A DNA stretch of 12,407 nucleotides from the NCBI GenBank assembly GCA_017459485.1, contig JAFUCW010000063.1:1-12407 (forward strand), read 5' to 3'. How positions within the stretch are numbered: the stretch's first letter is position 1; each line of letters opens with the position of its first letter. Below the pieces are notes generated by a model, which saw only the letters and a list, made by a program, of their open reading frames with translations, had not been told where the DNA came from and searched no databases. Positions 1-6,965 of the stretch are shown in pieces. The position numbers and the translations under genes were made by a program. The stretch is from Eggerthellaceae bacterium (GTDB taxonomy: Bacteria; Actinomycetota; Coriobacteriia; Coriobacteriales; Eggerthellaceae).

Positions 1-200
1 ACGGCGGGCTTTTCCTTATCTGCAACGAAGCGAACGGCCAGGTTGAAGCCGCCAACGAGATTGCCAAGGAAATTGAGGGCATGAAAATCTATACCGCAAG
101 CGAATTGCGATCTGCGCTTGAAGCCGCTTCCTTCGAAGTGGTCGAAGTGGAAGACGAAGGTGAGCGCGGCCGCATAACCGTGGTTGCCAAGGCTGCGTAG
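1..200 (+). CDS. SAM-dependent methyltransferase, C-terminal fragment (5' end outside window)
   Basis: The reading frame is open from the left edge to a TAG at 198-200 and encodes about 65 residues. It contains GGLFLICNEANG near the start, MKIYTASELRSALEAASFE in the middle and RGRITVVAKAA at the end. This fits the last third of class I (Rossmann-fold) methyltransferases: a 'GG-hydrophobic strand-NE' beta-strand, a helix with the 'YT..EL...L..A.F' pattern after which small-molecule methyltransferases usually close with two antiparallel strands. The SAM-binding GxGxG motif and the substrate-determining part lie outside the window, so the substrate is unknown. The gene converges on the DHHW gene on the other strand with only 10 bases between the stops, and no terminator hairpin is visible. 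Family assignment rests on the C-terminal pattern alone. Confidence 0.6.
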   Translation, partial: GGLFLICNEANGQVEAANEIAKEIEGMKIYTASELRSALEAASFEVVEVEDEGERGRITVVAKAA

Positions 201-210
201 CGCACCGTTT

Positions 211-1812
211 CTAGTTGCCGTTCGTGCCGGCTTCTTCGGTTTCGACGGCAGCTGCAGTGACCGCTGCGCCATTTGCAGCCGCAGTGTTGCCGCCCGCGGC
301 GCCGGAGGTGGTTTCGCTTGCTTGCAAGGCGGAGCTGCCGCTGCGCGTCACCTGGTCAAAGAGCGCCCCTGCAACGGCGTCGGCGGATGCGATGGTGACA
401 TTGTTTTCCACCACAACGTCGTCGATGCCTTGGTCTTTGACGAACTGCACGATGTCGGTGGAGCTATAGCGGTAGTCGATCACGTAAAGGTCCTGGTAGT
501 GGCCGATAAGTTCAGGCGCGAAGCAGTTCCCATAGGAATCTTTCAGGAGTAGGCACGAAGATCCGTCGGTCTTCTGGGGGTTTTGCACATGCGTAAGCGG
601 GTAGTCTCCAATGCCGTAGCAGTAGTACCCGGTGCCTTGCCCCCAGTCTGACACGTCGTTGATCACGTGCGATTCGGTCGTGTTGCCGTCGGCGTCGGTG
701 AAGACGATGTCGTTGGTTTGGGGCGGTACATGCGCCGTTACCGTGTCGGCGACCAGGCTGGGGTCGTTCGTTTCGCTGTAGAACGTGCCAAGGAAGTTGT
801 CGAACTCCTTTGTTTCCCATGTCTCGATGTCCTGCGCAGTGAATCCATGCGTGTCGCAGAACGCGCGATAGGCGCAATTCGCGCCTAGCTGGGTCCAATG
901 GTGGTCGGTGCGGAAATAGAGGTATTCGTCTGAGTGCTTGCGCAGCTCGCTCATGGTGTCGACGGGGTGGACGCTCTTGTCGAATTGCCCGTAGAAGTAG
1001 GCGATCGCCTCGCCTTGGTCAGTGCCCCCCAAGCTGTCGAGCTCGCTTTGCGAAAGGAGCACGGCACTGCCATTCGGTATGAGCACCGTGTAGACTTCGG
1101 CTTGTCCTGCCACGCCTTGCGCCAGCGCGTTGATGGCTTGAATGTACGTGGAGACTGCTCCTTCGTTGTAGTAGTAAATGTTGTACGCCGCGCCGTCTTT
1201 CAAGTACAAGCCTGCCATGAGCGCTTGCTGCATGTCTTCCTGCATCGGCTTGGCGTCGGGCGCGTCGGTGGCGTCCCAATTGTTCGCTGCAGCGGCTGAC
1301 GTGGGGGAATCGAAAGAAGAGGACGAAAGGGGTTCGGACGACGAAGGTGAAGATGAGCCTCCAATCTGGTCGGCTGCCACGTTTCCGCCTACGAACTTTA
1401 CTTCCGGTTGGATGCCGTAGGTGTTCTTGATGGACTGGTTGGCGGCTACAAGCGGCTCGCGCAAGGGGTAGGTGTCTGCATACCAGAGGGACAGGTCGGT
1501 GAAGAAGGACCCGTCTAGGAAGGAGTCGATGGAAAACGCGGGGAAGGAGGTAAGCTCGCGTTTTTCGACGGTCGAAGTGGCGGGACGGGCAAAGAACGCC
1601 AGGCCAACGACCAATCCGATGGCCATGATCGCCACCCATGCGCGCACCGAATAGCCCCTGAAGCGAGAAATCGTGCGGCTGAAACGGCTTCCCTTGTTCT
1701 GTGCCGTGCGAGCGCGCGCGTGTCCTGGCTGTGCTTGCTTTGTGCCTTCAGTCGCACGTACTGCGGCTACGTTGCGCGGGTGTTGCGAATCCGATGTGCT
1801 ACGTCGTTGCAT
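211..1812 (-). CDS. DHHW-family protein B (AlgJ/AlgX-like SGNH-type acyltransferase/esterase)
   Basis: This 533-residue protein is probably the extracytoplasmic partner of the MBOAT acyltransferase two genes upstream, moving or removing acyl groups on a surface glycan. Order of parts: a basic cytoplasmic N-terminus (1-55), one membrane segment (about 56-76), a conserved juxtamembrane block with WYADTYPLREP (110-120), a Ser-rich linker (153-172), the family signature at 303-306 in YLYFRTDHHWTQLG, LLLKDSYGN at 421-429, and an Ala/Thr-rich tail from about 490. By analogy with AlgX and AlgJ, Asp303, His305 and Ser426 would form the catalytic triad; this is inferred from motif spacing. The ATG at 1812 is preceded by GGGAG about 7 bases upstream and overlaps the end of DHHW protein A by 14 bases, indicating translational coupling. 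It is the last gene of the operon. Acyl donor and substrate cannot be read from the sequence. Confidence 0.85.
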   Translation of the reverse strand: MQRRSTSDSQHPRNVAAVRATEGTKQAQPGHARARTAQNKGSRFSRTISRFRGYSVRAWVAIMAIGLVVGLAFFARPATSTVEKRELTSFPAFSIDSFLDGSFFTDLSLWYADTYPLREPLVAANQSIKNTYGIQPEVKFVGGNVAADQIGGSSSPSSSEPLSSSSFDSPTSAAAANNWDATDAPDAKPMQEDMQQALMAGLYLKDGAAYNIYYYNEGAVSTYIQAINALAQGVAGQAEVYTVLIPNGSAVLLSQSELDSLGGTDQGEAIAYFYGQFDKSVHPVDTMSELRKHSDEYLYFRTDHHWTQLGANCAYRAFCDTHGFTAQDIETWETKEFDNFLGTFYSETNDPSLVADTVTAHVPPQTNDIVFTDADGNTTESHVINDVSDWGQGTGYYCYGIGDYPLTHVQNPQKTDGSSCLLLKDSYGNCFAPELIGHYQDLYVIDYRYSSTDIVQFVKDQGIDDVVVENNVTIASADAVAGALFDQVTRSGSSALQASETTSGAAGGNTAAANGAAVTAAAVETEEAGTNGN

Positions 1813-3499
1813 CGTGTGCTCCCGTCTGCTCTTGTTGGGAGGCGCCGTCTCCTGCGTTCACGCCGTCTTGCTGCGATGCCTGGCCCTGGACGCCGCCATT
1901 GTTCGCAGCGTCAGTCTGGACCGAGGTTGGCAAGGTGGGCCCGTCGCCTGCCACACTGCGGTTCGACCCGTCCACAATTGTGCCGACAAGTGCAGCTGCG
2001 TCGTAGGTGCCGGCGAACATGATGGCGTTTTCGATGATGACGTCTTGAATGTTGTGCTTCTTCACGAACGAGACAAGGTCTTGGCTGGTATAGCGGAAGT
2101 CGAACGTGTAGACGTACTGGTAGCTGTCCACCGTGACGCTTGTGAACGGGTTTCCGAACGAATCTTTGATGATCAGGCACGACGATCCGTCGTTTTTGGT
2201 CGGGTTCACAATCATGCTTAATGCGTTGTTGCCGCAAACGAACGTCTGGTAGAGGGCGCTCGGGTCGGCATCGGCCAGGTCGGTGATGACGTTGCCCTGA
2301 ATCTCGCTTCCGTCGACCAGGTCGTCGACCCAGTAGTACATGTCGTTGGTGCTCGAAGGTATGCGCGCCACCACGCTGTCCGCGTGGTTTGCCATGCCCG
2401 CAACGCCGATCTCGGTGTAGTATGCGCCCAAAAACCCGTCGAAGGTCTTCTCTTCCCAGCTGCGGTAGTTCGGCGGTTCGATGCCTTTGGCGCGGCAGAA
2501 GTTCTCGAACACGTAGTAGGCACCCAGCTGCGTCCAATGGTGGTCGGTGCGGAAGTACAGGTATTCGTCGCGGTGCTCGTAGAGCGGATCGAACGTTTCG
2601 ATGGGGACGACCTTGTCGCTCATGCGCGAATAGAGGTAGTCGATTGCCTGCTCCTGGTTGGCGGCGCCAAGTTCTTTTTGCAGGTCGGCGTCGAGCATGA
2701 CGCCTGCGTTAGTGGGGATGATGACCGAATAGACCGTCGCGATCCCGTCGAGAAGGTCGGCCGCCTGGTTGACGACGCCACAGTACTCCTCGCAGGCGTC
2801 CTGGCTGAAGTAGTACAGCGTGTAGCAGGCGTTGTCGGTCATGTAGACGCCGCTGGTAATCTGGCTTTCCAGGTTGGCAGAAGCCTGCTGCATGTCGGGA
2901 ACAGGCGCGTTTTTGTCGCGCTTGGCCACTCCTCCTTGTACAAGTCCTTGCTGCGTGCTGTCCGACGAGTTTTCGTCGGCGCCGTCCGCATTGGCGGAAT
3001 TCGAAGCAGCATCCTGGCCGACGGCAGGCAGTTCGTCGCTTTGGCGCCCCCCGCCGTAGAACGCCTCGTTCGGTTGGATGCCGTAGAGCGACTTCACGTT
3101 CTGGGAGAGGTGAACCATCGGCTCGCGTAGCGGGTAGGTGTCCGCATACCAAAGCGACACGTCCGTGAAAAACGCACCGGTAAGGAAGTCGTCAACGGAA
3201 AAGTCGGGGAAAGGCGTCAGTGTGCGATTTTCGAGCTCGGAAGTGGAAGGGCGTGCGAAGAAGACAAGACCAACGACCAAGCCGACGGCCATGATCGCGG
3301 CGCATGCACGGACGGCGAACCCGCGCCTGCGGGAGATGGTACGACGGTAGTTTGCGGAAGGCCCCTCTGTTCGCGCGCTTTTCGCCGCATTCCTATCGAC
3401 AGATGGCCTGTTTGCAAATGATCCTGTGGAAGCAGATCGTTCCGCAGAAGGTTGTTTGGTGCTTCCGTTTGCGTCTGTGCGTGGATTGCGCGAGCCCAT
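1799..3499 (-). CDS. DHHW-family protein A (AlgJ/AlgX-like), paralogue of protein B
   Basis: Middle gene of the glycan O-acylation operon, 566 residues from the chosen ATG. It is a close paralogue of the next gene: both share the RTISR-basic block, one membrane segment (about 63-82), the WYADTYPLREP block and YLYFRTDHHWTQLGA. Likely catalytic residues are Asp319 and His321 in DHHW and Ser447 in IIKDSFGN, by analogy with AlgX/AlgJ. The first 55 residues are polar and look disordered. The tail (from about 515) is rich in Gln, Gly, Asn and Ala, unlike the Ala/Thr tail of protein B. Start choice: a GTG at 3508 lies immediately after the MBOAT stop with no Shine-Dalgarno, whereas AGGTGA at 3510-3505 sits 5 bases before the ATG at 3499, so the ATG is preferred. 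If the GTG is used the protein is 569 residues. Confident as a DHHW protein; the reaction is inferred from family and context. Confidence 0.85.
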   Translation of the reverse strand: MGSRNPRTDANGSTKQPSAERSASTGSFANRPSVDRNAAKSARTEGPSANYRRTISRRRGFAVRACAAIMAVGLVVGLVFFARPSTSELENRTLTPFPDFSVDDFLTGAFFTDVSLWYADTYPLREPMVHLSQNVKSLYGIQPNEAFYGGGRQSDELPAVGQDAASNSANADGADENSSDSTQQGLVQGGVAKRDKNAPVPDMQQASANLESQITSGVYMTDNACYTLYYFSQDACEEYCGVVNQAADLLDGIATVYSVIIPTNAGVMLDADLQKELGAANQEQAIDYLYSRMSDKVVPIETFDPLYEHRDEYLYFRTDHHWTQLGAYYVFENFCRAKGIEPPNYRSWEEKTFDGFLGAYYTEIGVAGMANHADSVVARIPSSTNDMYYWVDDLVDGSEIQGNVITDLADADPSALYQTFVCGNNALSMIVNPTKNDGSSCLIIKDSFGNPFTSVTVDSYQYVYTFDFRYTSQDLVSFVKKHNIQDVIIENAIMFAGTYDAAALVGTIVDGSNRSVAGDGPTLPTSVQTDAANNGGVQGQASQQDGVNAGDGASQQEQTGAHDATT

Positions 3500-3504
3500 G
3501 GCAG

Positions 3505-3510
3505 TCACCT
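3505..3510 (-). promoter_or_regulatory. Ribosome binding site deciding the DHHW protein A start
   Basis: The minus strand reads TAGGTGACTGCCATG here. AGGTGA matches the 3' part of the full Shine-Dalgarno AAAGGAGGTGA and ends 5 bases before the ATG at 3499. It overlaps both the MBOAT stop codon (TAG, 3511-3509) and the alternative GTG (3508-3506), so termination of MBOAT translation and initiation of the DHHW gene occur at the same place. This favours ATG 3499 over GTG 3508. Confidence 0.6.
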
Positions 3511-4930
3511 AGAACTGGAAGTAGATGAAGGGGTTATAGCTGGCACCTGCAAGCGCGACGACGGCAAGCAGCAGCAGTAAAGGCGGCGTGATGGCTTCCG
3601 AGGCGCTGAACACTTTGAGCATGAGATCGTTTTGTTTGGCGGCATGAAAGCTTGCACGATGGATGCGCTTGCCCAGGTTGGTGCAGGCGACAATGCAAAA
3701 CACAAGCAGGAATATGTTTTGCAGGAACAGCGTGTGGACCTCTAGGCTTGTGAAACCGTTGCCTGCGAGTCCTATCACGCCAACGAGCACCTGGCCCATT
3801 TCGGCAAAGTTCTCGAAATGGAACAGGATCCAGCCGATGTAGACGACCACAATGGCATAGACGTGCCCAAGCGCATGGGGCATGCGGTCGCGGATGACGA
3901 AGCGTTCGAGCATCAAGAACGCAAAGAAGTACAGGCCCCAGCAGATGTAGTTCCAGCTGGCTCCGTGCCACATGCCGGTGAGGAACCAGGTGATGAACAG
4001 GTTGCGTACGATCAGGATGGGCTCCACACGGCTACCGCCAAGGGGGATGTAGACGTAGTCGCGAAAAAACGACGAGAGGCTCATGTGCCAACGTCGCCAG
4101 AATTCCTGCACCGAATGCGCCATGTAAGGGTAGTTGAAGTTCTCGAGGTAATGGAAACCGACCATGCGTCCCATGCCGATGGCCATGTCGGAATAGGCGG
4201 AGAAATCCAGGTAGATCTGGAGCATGTAGAACGCCATGCCCAGCCAGTATCCTGTCGTCACTTGCGTGAACACGCCGCCAGTGCCCACGGGAAGCAGGGT
4301 GTCGGCAACCGCCGCGCACGAATTCGCCAGGATGGCTTTCTTCGCAAGACCGACCGAAAACCTGCGCACGCCGTAGTAGATGTCGTTGCGCGTCGGATGG
4401 CGTTCGTCTATTTCGTTTTGCACGGTTTCGTAGCGCACGATAGGGCCTGCGATGCATTGGTGGAAAAGAGAGCTGTAGAGGAGCAGCTTCCAGTAGTTCG
4501 GTTGCGCCGAAACCTTGTCGCGGTAGACGTCGACCACGTAACTAATCAGCTGAAACGTGTAGAAGCTGATGCCGATGGGCAGCACGATTTCGGGGATGAA
4601 CTCGGGAACGCCGAAGATAGCCTGGAAGTTGCCCAGAAGGAACCCAGCGTACTTGAAGTAGGCAAGCAGGCCAAGAAGCACCACAAGCTCCCCGACTATG
4701 CACAGCCGCTTCCTGAGCGAATCTTCGGAGCGTTCGATCCCCAATGCGAAAAGCCAGCTCGCAAGCGTCTCTCCCATGAGCAGCACCAAATAGCGCGGCC
4801 CTCCCCATGAGTAGAAGAAAAGCGACGACACAAGTAGGACGAGGTTGCGGTACTTGGGATCGACCAGGTGGTAGATGGCTAGATGGGCGGCAAGGAAGAC
4901 GAAGAGAAAGACGAGTGACGAGAAAACCAT
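3509..4930 (-). CDS. MBOAT-family O-acyltransferase (AlgI/DltB/PatA-like)
   Basis: Polytopic membrane O-acyltransferase of 473 residues, predicted to carry acyl groups across the cytoplasmic membrane for attachment to a surface or secreted glycan. It starts with the typical family opening MVFSSLVFLFVFL, and most of its length is hydrophobic segments. Signature regions, numbered from this start: QIYLDFSAYSDMAIG (about 238-252), VQEFWRRWHMSLSSFFRDYV (274-293), YIPLGGS (294-300), and TGMWHGASWNYICWG (318-332) with the invariant catalytic-type histidine His322. Start choice: an in-frame TTG at 5050 would add 40 residues but has no ribosome binding site, and those residues do not look like MBOAT. 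The ATG at 4930 has AAAGG (4941-4937) 6 bases upstream. First gene of the operon, abutting the DHHW gene; the AlgI-like plus AlgJ/X-like pairing supports the role. The acyl group is most likely acetyl, but this is inferred. Confidence 0.9.
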   Translation of the reverse strand: MVFSSLVFLFVFLAAHLAIYHLVDPKYRNLVLLVSSLFFYSWGGPRYLVLLMGETLASWLFALGIERSEDSLRKRLCIVGELVVLLGLLAYFKYAGFLLGNFQAIFGVPEFIPEIVLPIGISFYTFQLISYVVDVYRDKVSAQPNYWKLLLYSSLFHQCIAGPIVRYETVQNEIDERHPTRNDIYYGVRRFSVGLAKKAILANSCAAVADTLLPVGTGGVFTQVTTGYWLGMAFYMLQIYLDFSAYSDMAIGMGRMVGFHYLENFNYPYMAHSVQEFWRRWHMSLSSFFRDYVYIPLGGSRVEPILIVRNLFITWFLTGMWHGASWNYICWGLYFFAFLMLERFVIRDRMPHALGHVYAIVVVYIGWILFHFENFAEMGQVLVGVIGLAGNGFTSLEVHTLFLQNIFLLVFCIVACTNLGKRIHRASFHAAKQNDLMLKVFSASEAITPPLLLLLAVVALAGASYNPFIYFQF

Positions 4931-5130
4931 GGTGCGCCTTTGCCCTTTCGCCGTTGCGCGCGTGAAAGACTGTACAACCGCATGTGCGGCTCCGATGAAC
5001 TCTATCAGAACCAAGATGCTTCGCAAGGTCGTTTTGCCAGTTTGGAGCAAATAAACAGCTTTGCGTTAAGCAGCGAAAGATTGCGCACGCATTGCTTGTC
5101 CCTACCGCAGGTTGAGTCTTACGATTTGCA

Positions 5131-5165
5131 TGGACCAGGATCTACGCCCCGTCTAGGATCCTCCA
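5131..5165. repeat. Imperfect inverted repeat in the MBOAT leader region
   Basis: AGGATC (5137-5142) is the reverse complement of GATCCT (5157-5162). Inside these arms TA and CG pair again with gaps, and outside them TGG (5131-5133) can pair with CCA (5163-5165) across a 3-base bulge. No T-run follows on either strand, so it is not an intrinsic terminator. It could be an operator or a leader hairpin of the minus-strand operon, or chance. Confidence 0.3.
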
Positions 5166-5250
5166 TATTTGTTCCACAGCTCTTTTTTAAGAGATGCTTC
5201 AGGTCGTAGAGGCGTTCGGACCGATTCGGCCCTGCAAGCGTTCTGCAATT

Positions 5251-5259
5251 TGGTATCAT
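5251..5259 (+). promoter_or_regulatory. Candidate extended -10 promoter for the small membrane protein
   Basis: TGGTATCAT fits the extended -10 pattern TGnTATAAT with one mismatch in the hexamer (TATCAT, 5254-5259). It lies 37 bases before the ATG at 5297, leaving a short leader of about 30 bases containing the AAGGAG ribosome binding site. No good -35 hexamer is seen, which is tolerable for extended -10 promoters. Predicted from sequence only. Confidence 0.45.
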
Positions 5260-5296
5260 GCAAAGAAACGTACCGAATAGTAGTAAGGAGTTACGC

Positions 5297-5428
5297 ATGT
5301 TCGAAGAGGCTACCGCGCGTTCGGTTGGAACATGGAACATCGTGTTGGGCATCGTCGCCATTTCAGTTGGCGTTGCTGTGGGCGTGGGGTGCCTGGTCAG
5401 CGGTGGAAGGCTGCTTACCAAGTACTAA
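5297..5428 (+). CDS. Small single-pass membrane protein, 43 residues, unknown function
   Basis: Short ORF running from ATG 5297-5299 to TAA 5426-5428. The ribosome binding site AAGGAG (5285-5290) lies exactly 6 bases before the start, one of the best in the window, and a promoter-like extended -10 lies a further 26 bases upstream. The product begins with a polar MFEEATARS segment, has a continuous hydrophobic stretch from about residue 12 to 35 rich in Val, Gly, Ile and Ala (WNIVLGIVAISVGVAVG), and ends with a basic SGGRLLTKY tail. This predicts one membrane helix with a cytoplasmic C-terminus. A single Cys sits at residue 32. I do not recognise a family. It lies 153 bases upstream of the YqeG-VanW gene in the same direction, so co-transcription is possible. 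The good translation signals make this more than a chance ORF. Confidence 0.65.
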   Translation: MFEEATARSVGTWNIVLGIVAISVGVAVGVGCLVSGGRLLTKY

Positions 5429-5581
5429 TTCCTGCCTGCATCCCGCTTTAGTTGTCTCTTTGTGGGTGCGGCTATGCCTTTCGGCGAATGGGAAGATCCA
5501 GCCAGGGGCATGGAGTTTGGCTTTGTCTGTGGACAGTGCTTCTTGTGTCCTAAGATGCTCACGTGACCGAGGGAAGTTTTC

Positions 5582-6952
5582 ATGCTGCGAAAGCTCTTTC
5601 CATACGAACGTGCCGATAGCGTGTTTTCCATCGACTACGAACGGCTGGTCGAGCTGGGCTTCAAAGGTATCATCTTCGACGTAGACAACACACTGGTGCC
5701 TCATGGTGCGGATTCGACACCACAGGTCGATGCGCTTATCGCCTACGTCCAATCGCTGGGCTTTCGCACGGTCCTTCTATCCGACAATGACCGGCAGCGA
5801 ATAGAGAGGTTTCTCTTGCATGCCGAATGCGACTACGTTTGCGATGCCCAAAAGCCTGCCACAGCTGGCTTTGAGCGTGCCCTAGAGATTCTTGGGCTCG
5901 AAAAAGACCAGGTGGTGTGCATAGGCGACCAGGTGTTCACCGACGTGTACGGTGCGAATCGATGCGGCATCCCCAGCATTCTGGTCGCCTATATCGGCCA
6001 TGACGAACCAGGTCCTAAAGGAAAGCGCCGCTTCGTCGAAAAGCAGGTGCTGCGGGCTTGGGAGCACTCTTCGAACCATGGGCGCCTGGGAGGCGTCGAG
6101 CGCGAGGGTGCTGTCACTCCTGCAGTCCGAAGACGGAACTTCAGCGACCTCAATCCTGTCTTCTACAAGATTTCCGAGCGCAAGGAAATCCTCAGGCGTT
6201 CCTATGCGGATGCACGGGGCGACACCACGTTTGCTTCCGAATTCCTTGCCATGCGTTTGCACAATCTTGTGTCGAGCCACAGCAACAACCTGATCAAGCG
6301 TGCGCCGGGAGTGGATTTGACGCTCCAGGAGAACAAGGCGGTCAACATCGCCATCGCAAGCGCGACCATGCATGGCCTTGTCGTGCATCCAGGCGAAACG
6401 TTTTCTTTCTGGAACCGGGTGGGCAACACGACCAGAAGGAAGGGCTATCTGGATGGGCGCGTCATCGTGGGCGACAGGCTGGAGCCCGGCCGCGGAGGGG
6501 GATTGTGCAATCTTGCGAACACGATCCATCGAATCGTGCTTCACAGCCCCCTTACCATTACGGAGTTCCACAGCCACTCCGACGCCCTGGCGCCCGACGA
6601 AGGGCCGCGCGTTCCATTCGCTACGGGCACGGCGGTCAGCTATAACTACATCGACTATCGGTTCCGCAACGACACCGACCAGGACGTTCAGCTGCTTCTT
6701 TGGTGCGAAGACGAGACGCTGCATGGTCAGCTTCGCAGCGAAAAGCCCTTTCCTTGTACCTACGAGCTTGAAGAAGAGGGCCATTGCTTCCGGAAAGAGC
6801 CCGACGGCAAGTTCTACCGGGTCTCCAAGATCTATCGCGTGACGAAAGATCGCGAAAGCGGGGAAGTGGTCGAACGGAAGCTCTTGATGGACAATCACTC
6901 GGAGGTCATGTACGACTACAGCCTAATTCCGCAGGACCAGATCGTGGAGTGA
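5582..6952 (+). CDS. YqeG-type HAD-IIIA phosphatase fused to a VanW domain
   Basis: A single 456-residue ORF holds two normally separate proteins. Residues 1 to about 160 are a YqeG-like HAD-IIIA phosphatase with all four motifs: DVDNTL (33-38, nucleophile Asp33 and acid Asp35), LSDN (66-69), QKP with Lys91, and GDQVFTDVYGANRCG (115-129, Mg-binding Asp116 and Asp121). This family includes yeast Gep4, a phosphatidylglycerophosphate phosphatase; the bacterial substrate is not established. Residues about 230-440 are VanW: HPGETFSFWN (269-278), GRGGGLCNLANTIH (303-316), TEFHSHSD (327-334) and VSYNYIDYRF (352-361). VanW occurs in some vancomycin-resistance clusters, but its biochemical role is unknown and its presence does not show resistance. 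No signal peptide or membrane segment is seen, so the protein looks cytosolic. The ATG at 5582 has GAGGGA a few bases upstream. Both domain assignments are secure; the joint function is not known. Confidence 0.9.
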   Translation: MLRKLFPYERADSVFSIDYERLVELGFKGIIFDVDNTLVPHGADSTPQVDALIAYVQSLGFRTVLLSDNDRQRIERFLLHAECDYVCDAQKPATAGFERALEILGLEKDQVVCIGDQVFTDVYGANRCGIPSILVAYIGHDEPGPKGKRRFVEKQVLRAWEHSSNHGRLGGVEREGAVTPAVRRRNFSDLNPVFYKISERKEILRRSYADARGDTTFASEFLAMRLHNLVSSHSNNLIKRAPGVDLTLQENKAVNIAIASATMHGLVVHPGETFSFWNRVGNTTRRKGYLDGRVIVGDRLEPGRGGGLCNLANTIHRIVLHSPLTITEFHSHSDALAPDEGPRVPFATGTAVSYNYIDYRFRNDTDQDVQLLLWCEDETLHGQLRSEKPFPCTYELEEEGHCFRKEPDGKFYRVSKIYRVTKDRESGEVVERKLLMDNHSEVMYDYSLIPQDQIVE

Positions 6953-6965
6953 CGAACGCGGCAGC

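Larger units (their letters stand above)
4931..5296. other. Intergenic region between the MBOAT operon (minus) and the small membrane protein (plus)
   Basis: About 366 bases separate the two divergent units and must hold both promoters. No convincing protein gene or RNA gene was found. On the plus side an extended -10 box lies at 5251-5259. For the minus-strand operon only weak -10-like hexamers were found and no matching -35, so its promoter is not assigned. The region also has a short perfect inverted repeat (CCGCA-TG-TGCGG, 4978-4989) and an imperfect hairpin at 5131-5165. A minus-strand frame from 5050 to 4931, continuous with MBOAT, is judged to be untranslated leader. Confidence 0.5.

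Noticed and set aside
2384..3130. Plus-strand ORF of 248 residues
   Set aside because: It is antisense to DHHW protein A and has no motif or hydrophobic segment supporting a gene.
3818..4810. Plus-strand ORF of 330 residues
   Set aside because: It is antisense to the MBOAT gene, is rich in Arg, His, Val and Asp with no domain pattern, and lacks a credible ribosome binding site. It is a shadow of a high-GC codon pattern.
4978..4989. CCGCA-TG-TGCGG inverted repeat as an operator or terminator
   Set aside because: The arms are only 5 bases and GC-rich, with a 2-base loop and no T-run; expected by chance in this composition.
5119..5421. Minus-strand ORF of 100 residues
   Set aside because: It covers the small membrane protein on the other strand, which has far better translation signals. 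Low-complexity Pro/Thr content argues against a gene.
5882..6898. Minus-strand ORF of 338 residues
   Set aside because: It is antisense to the YqeG-VanW gene, whose motifs are unmistakable. The translation has no recognisable motif.
5582..6952. Vancomycin resistance cluster suggested by the VanW domain
   Set aside because: VanW alone does not confer resistance. No ligase (vanA/B type), vanH, vanX or vanRS is present, and the domain occurs widely in susceptible bacteria.
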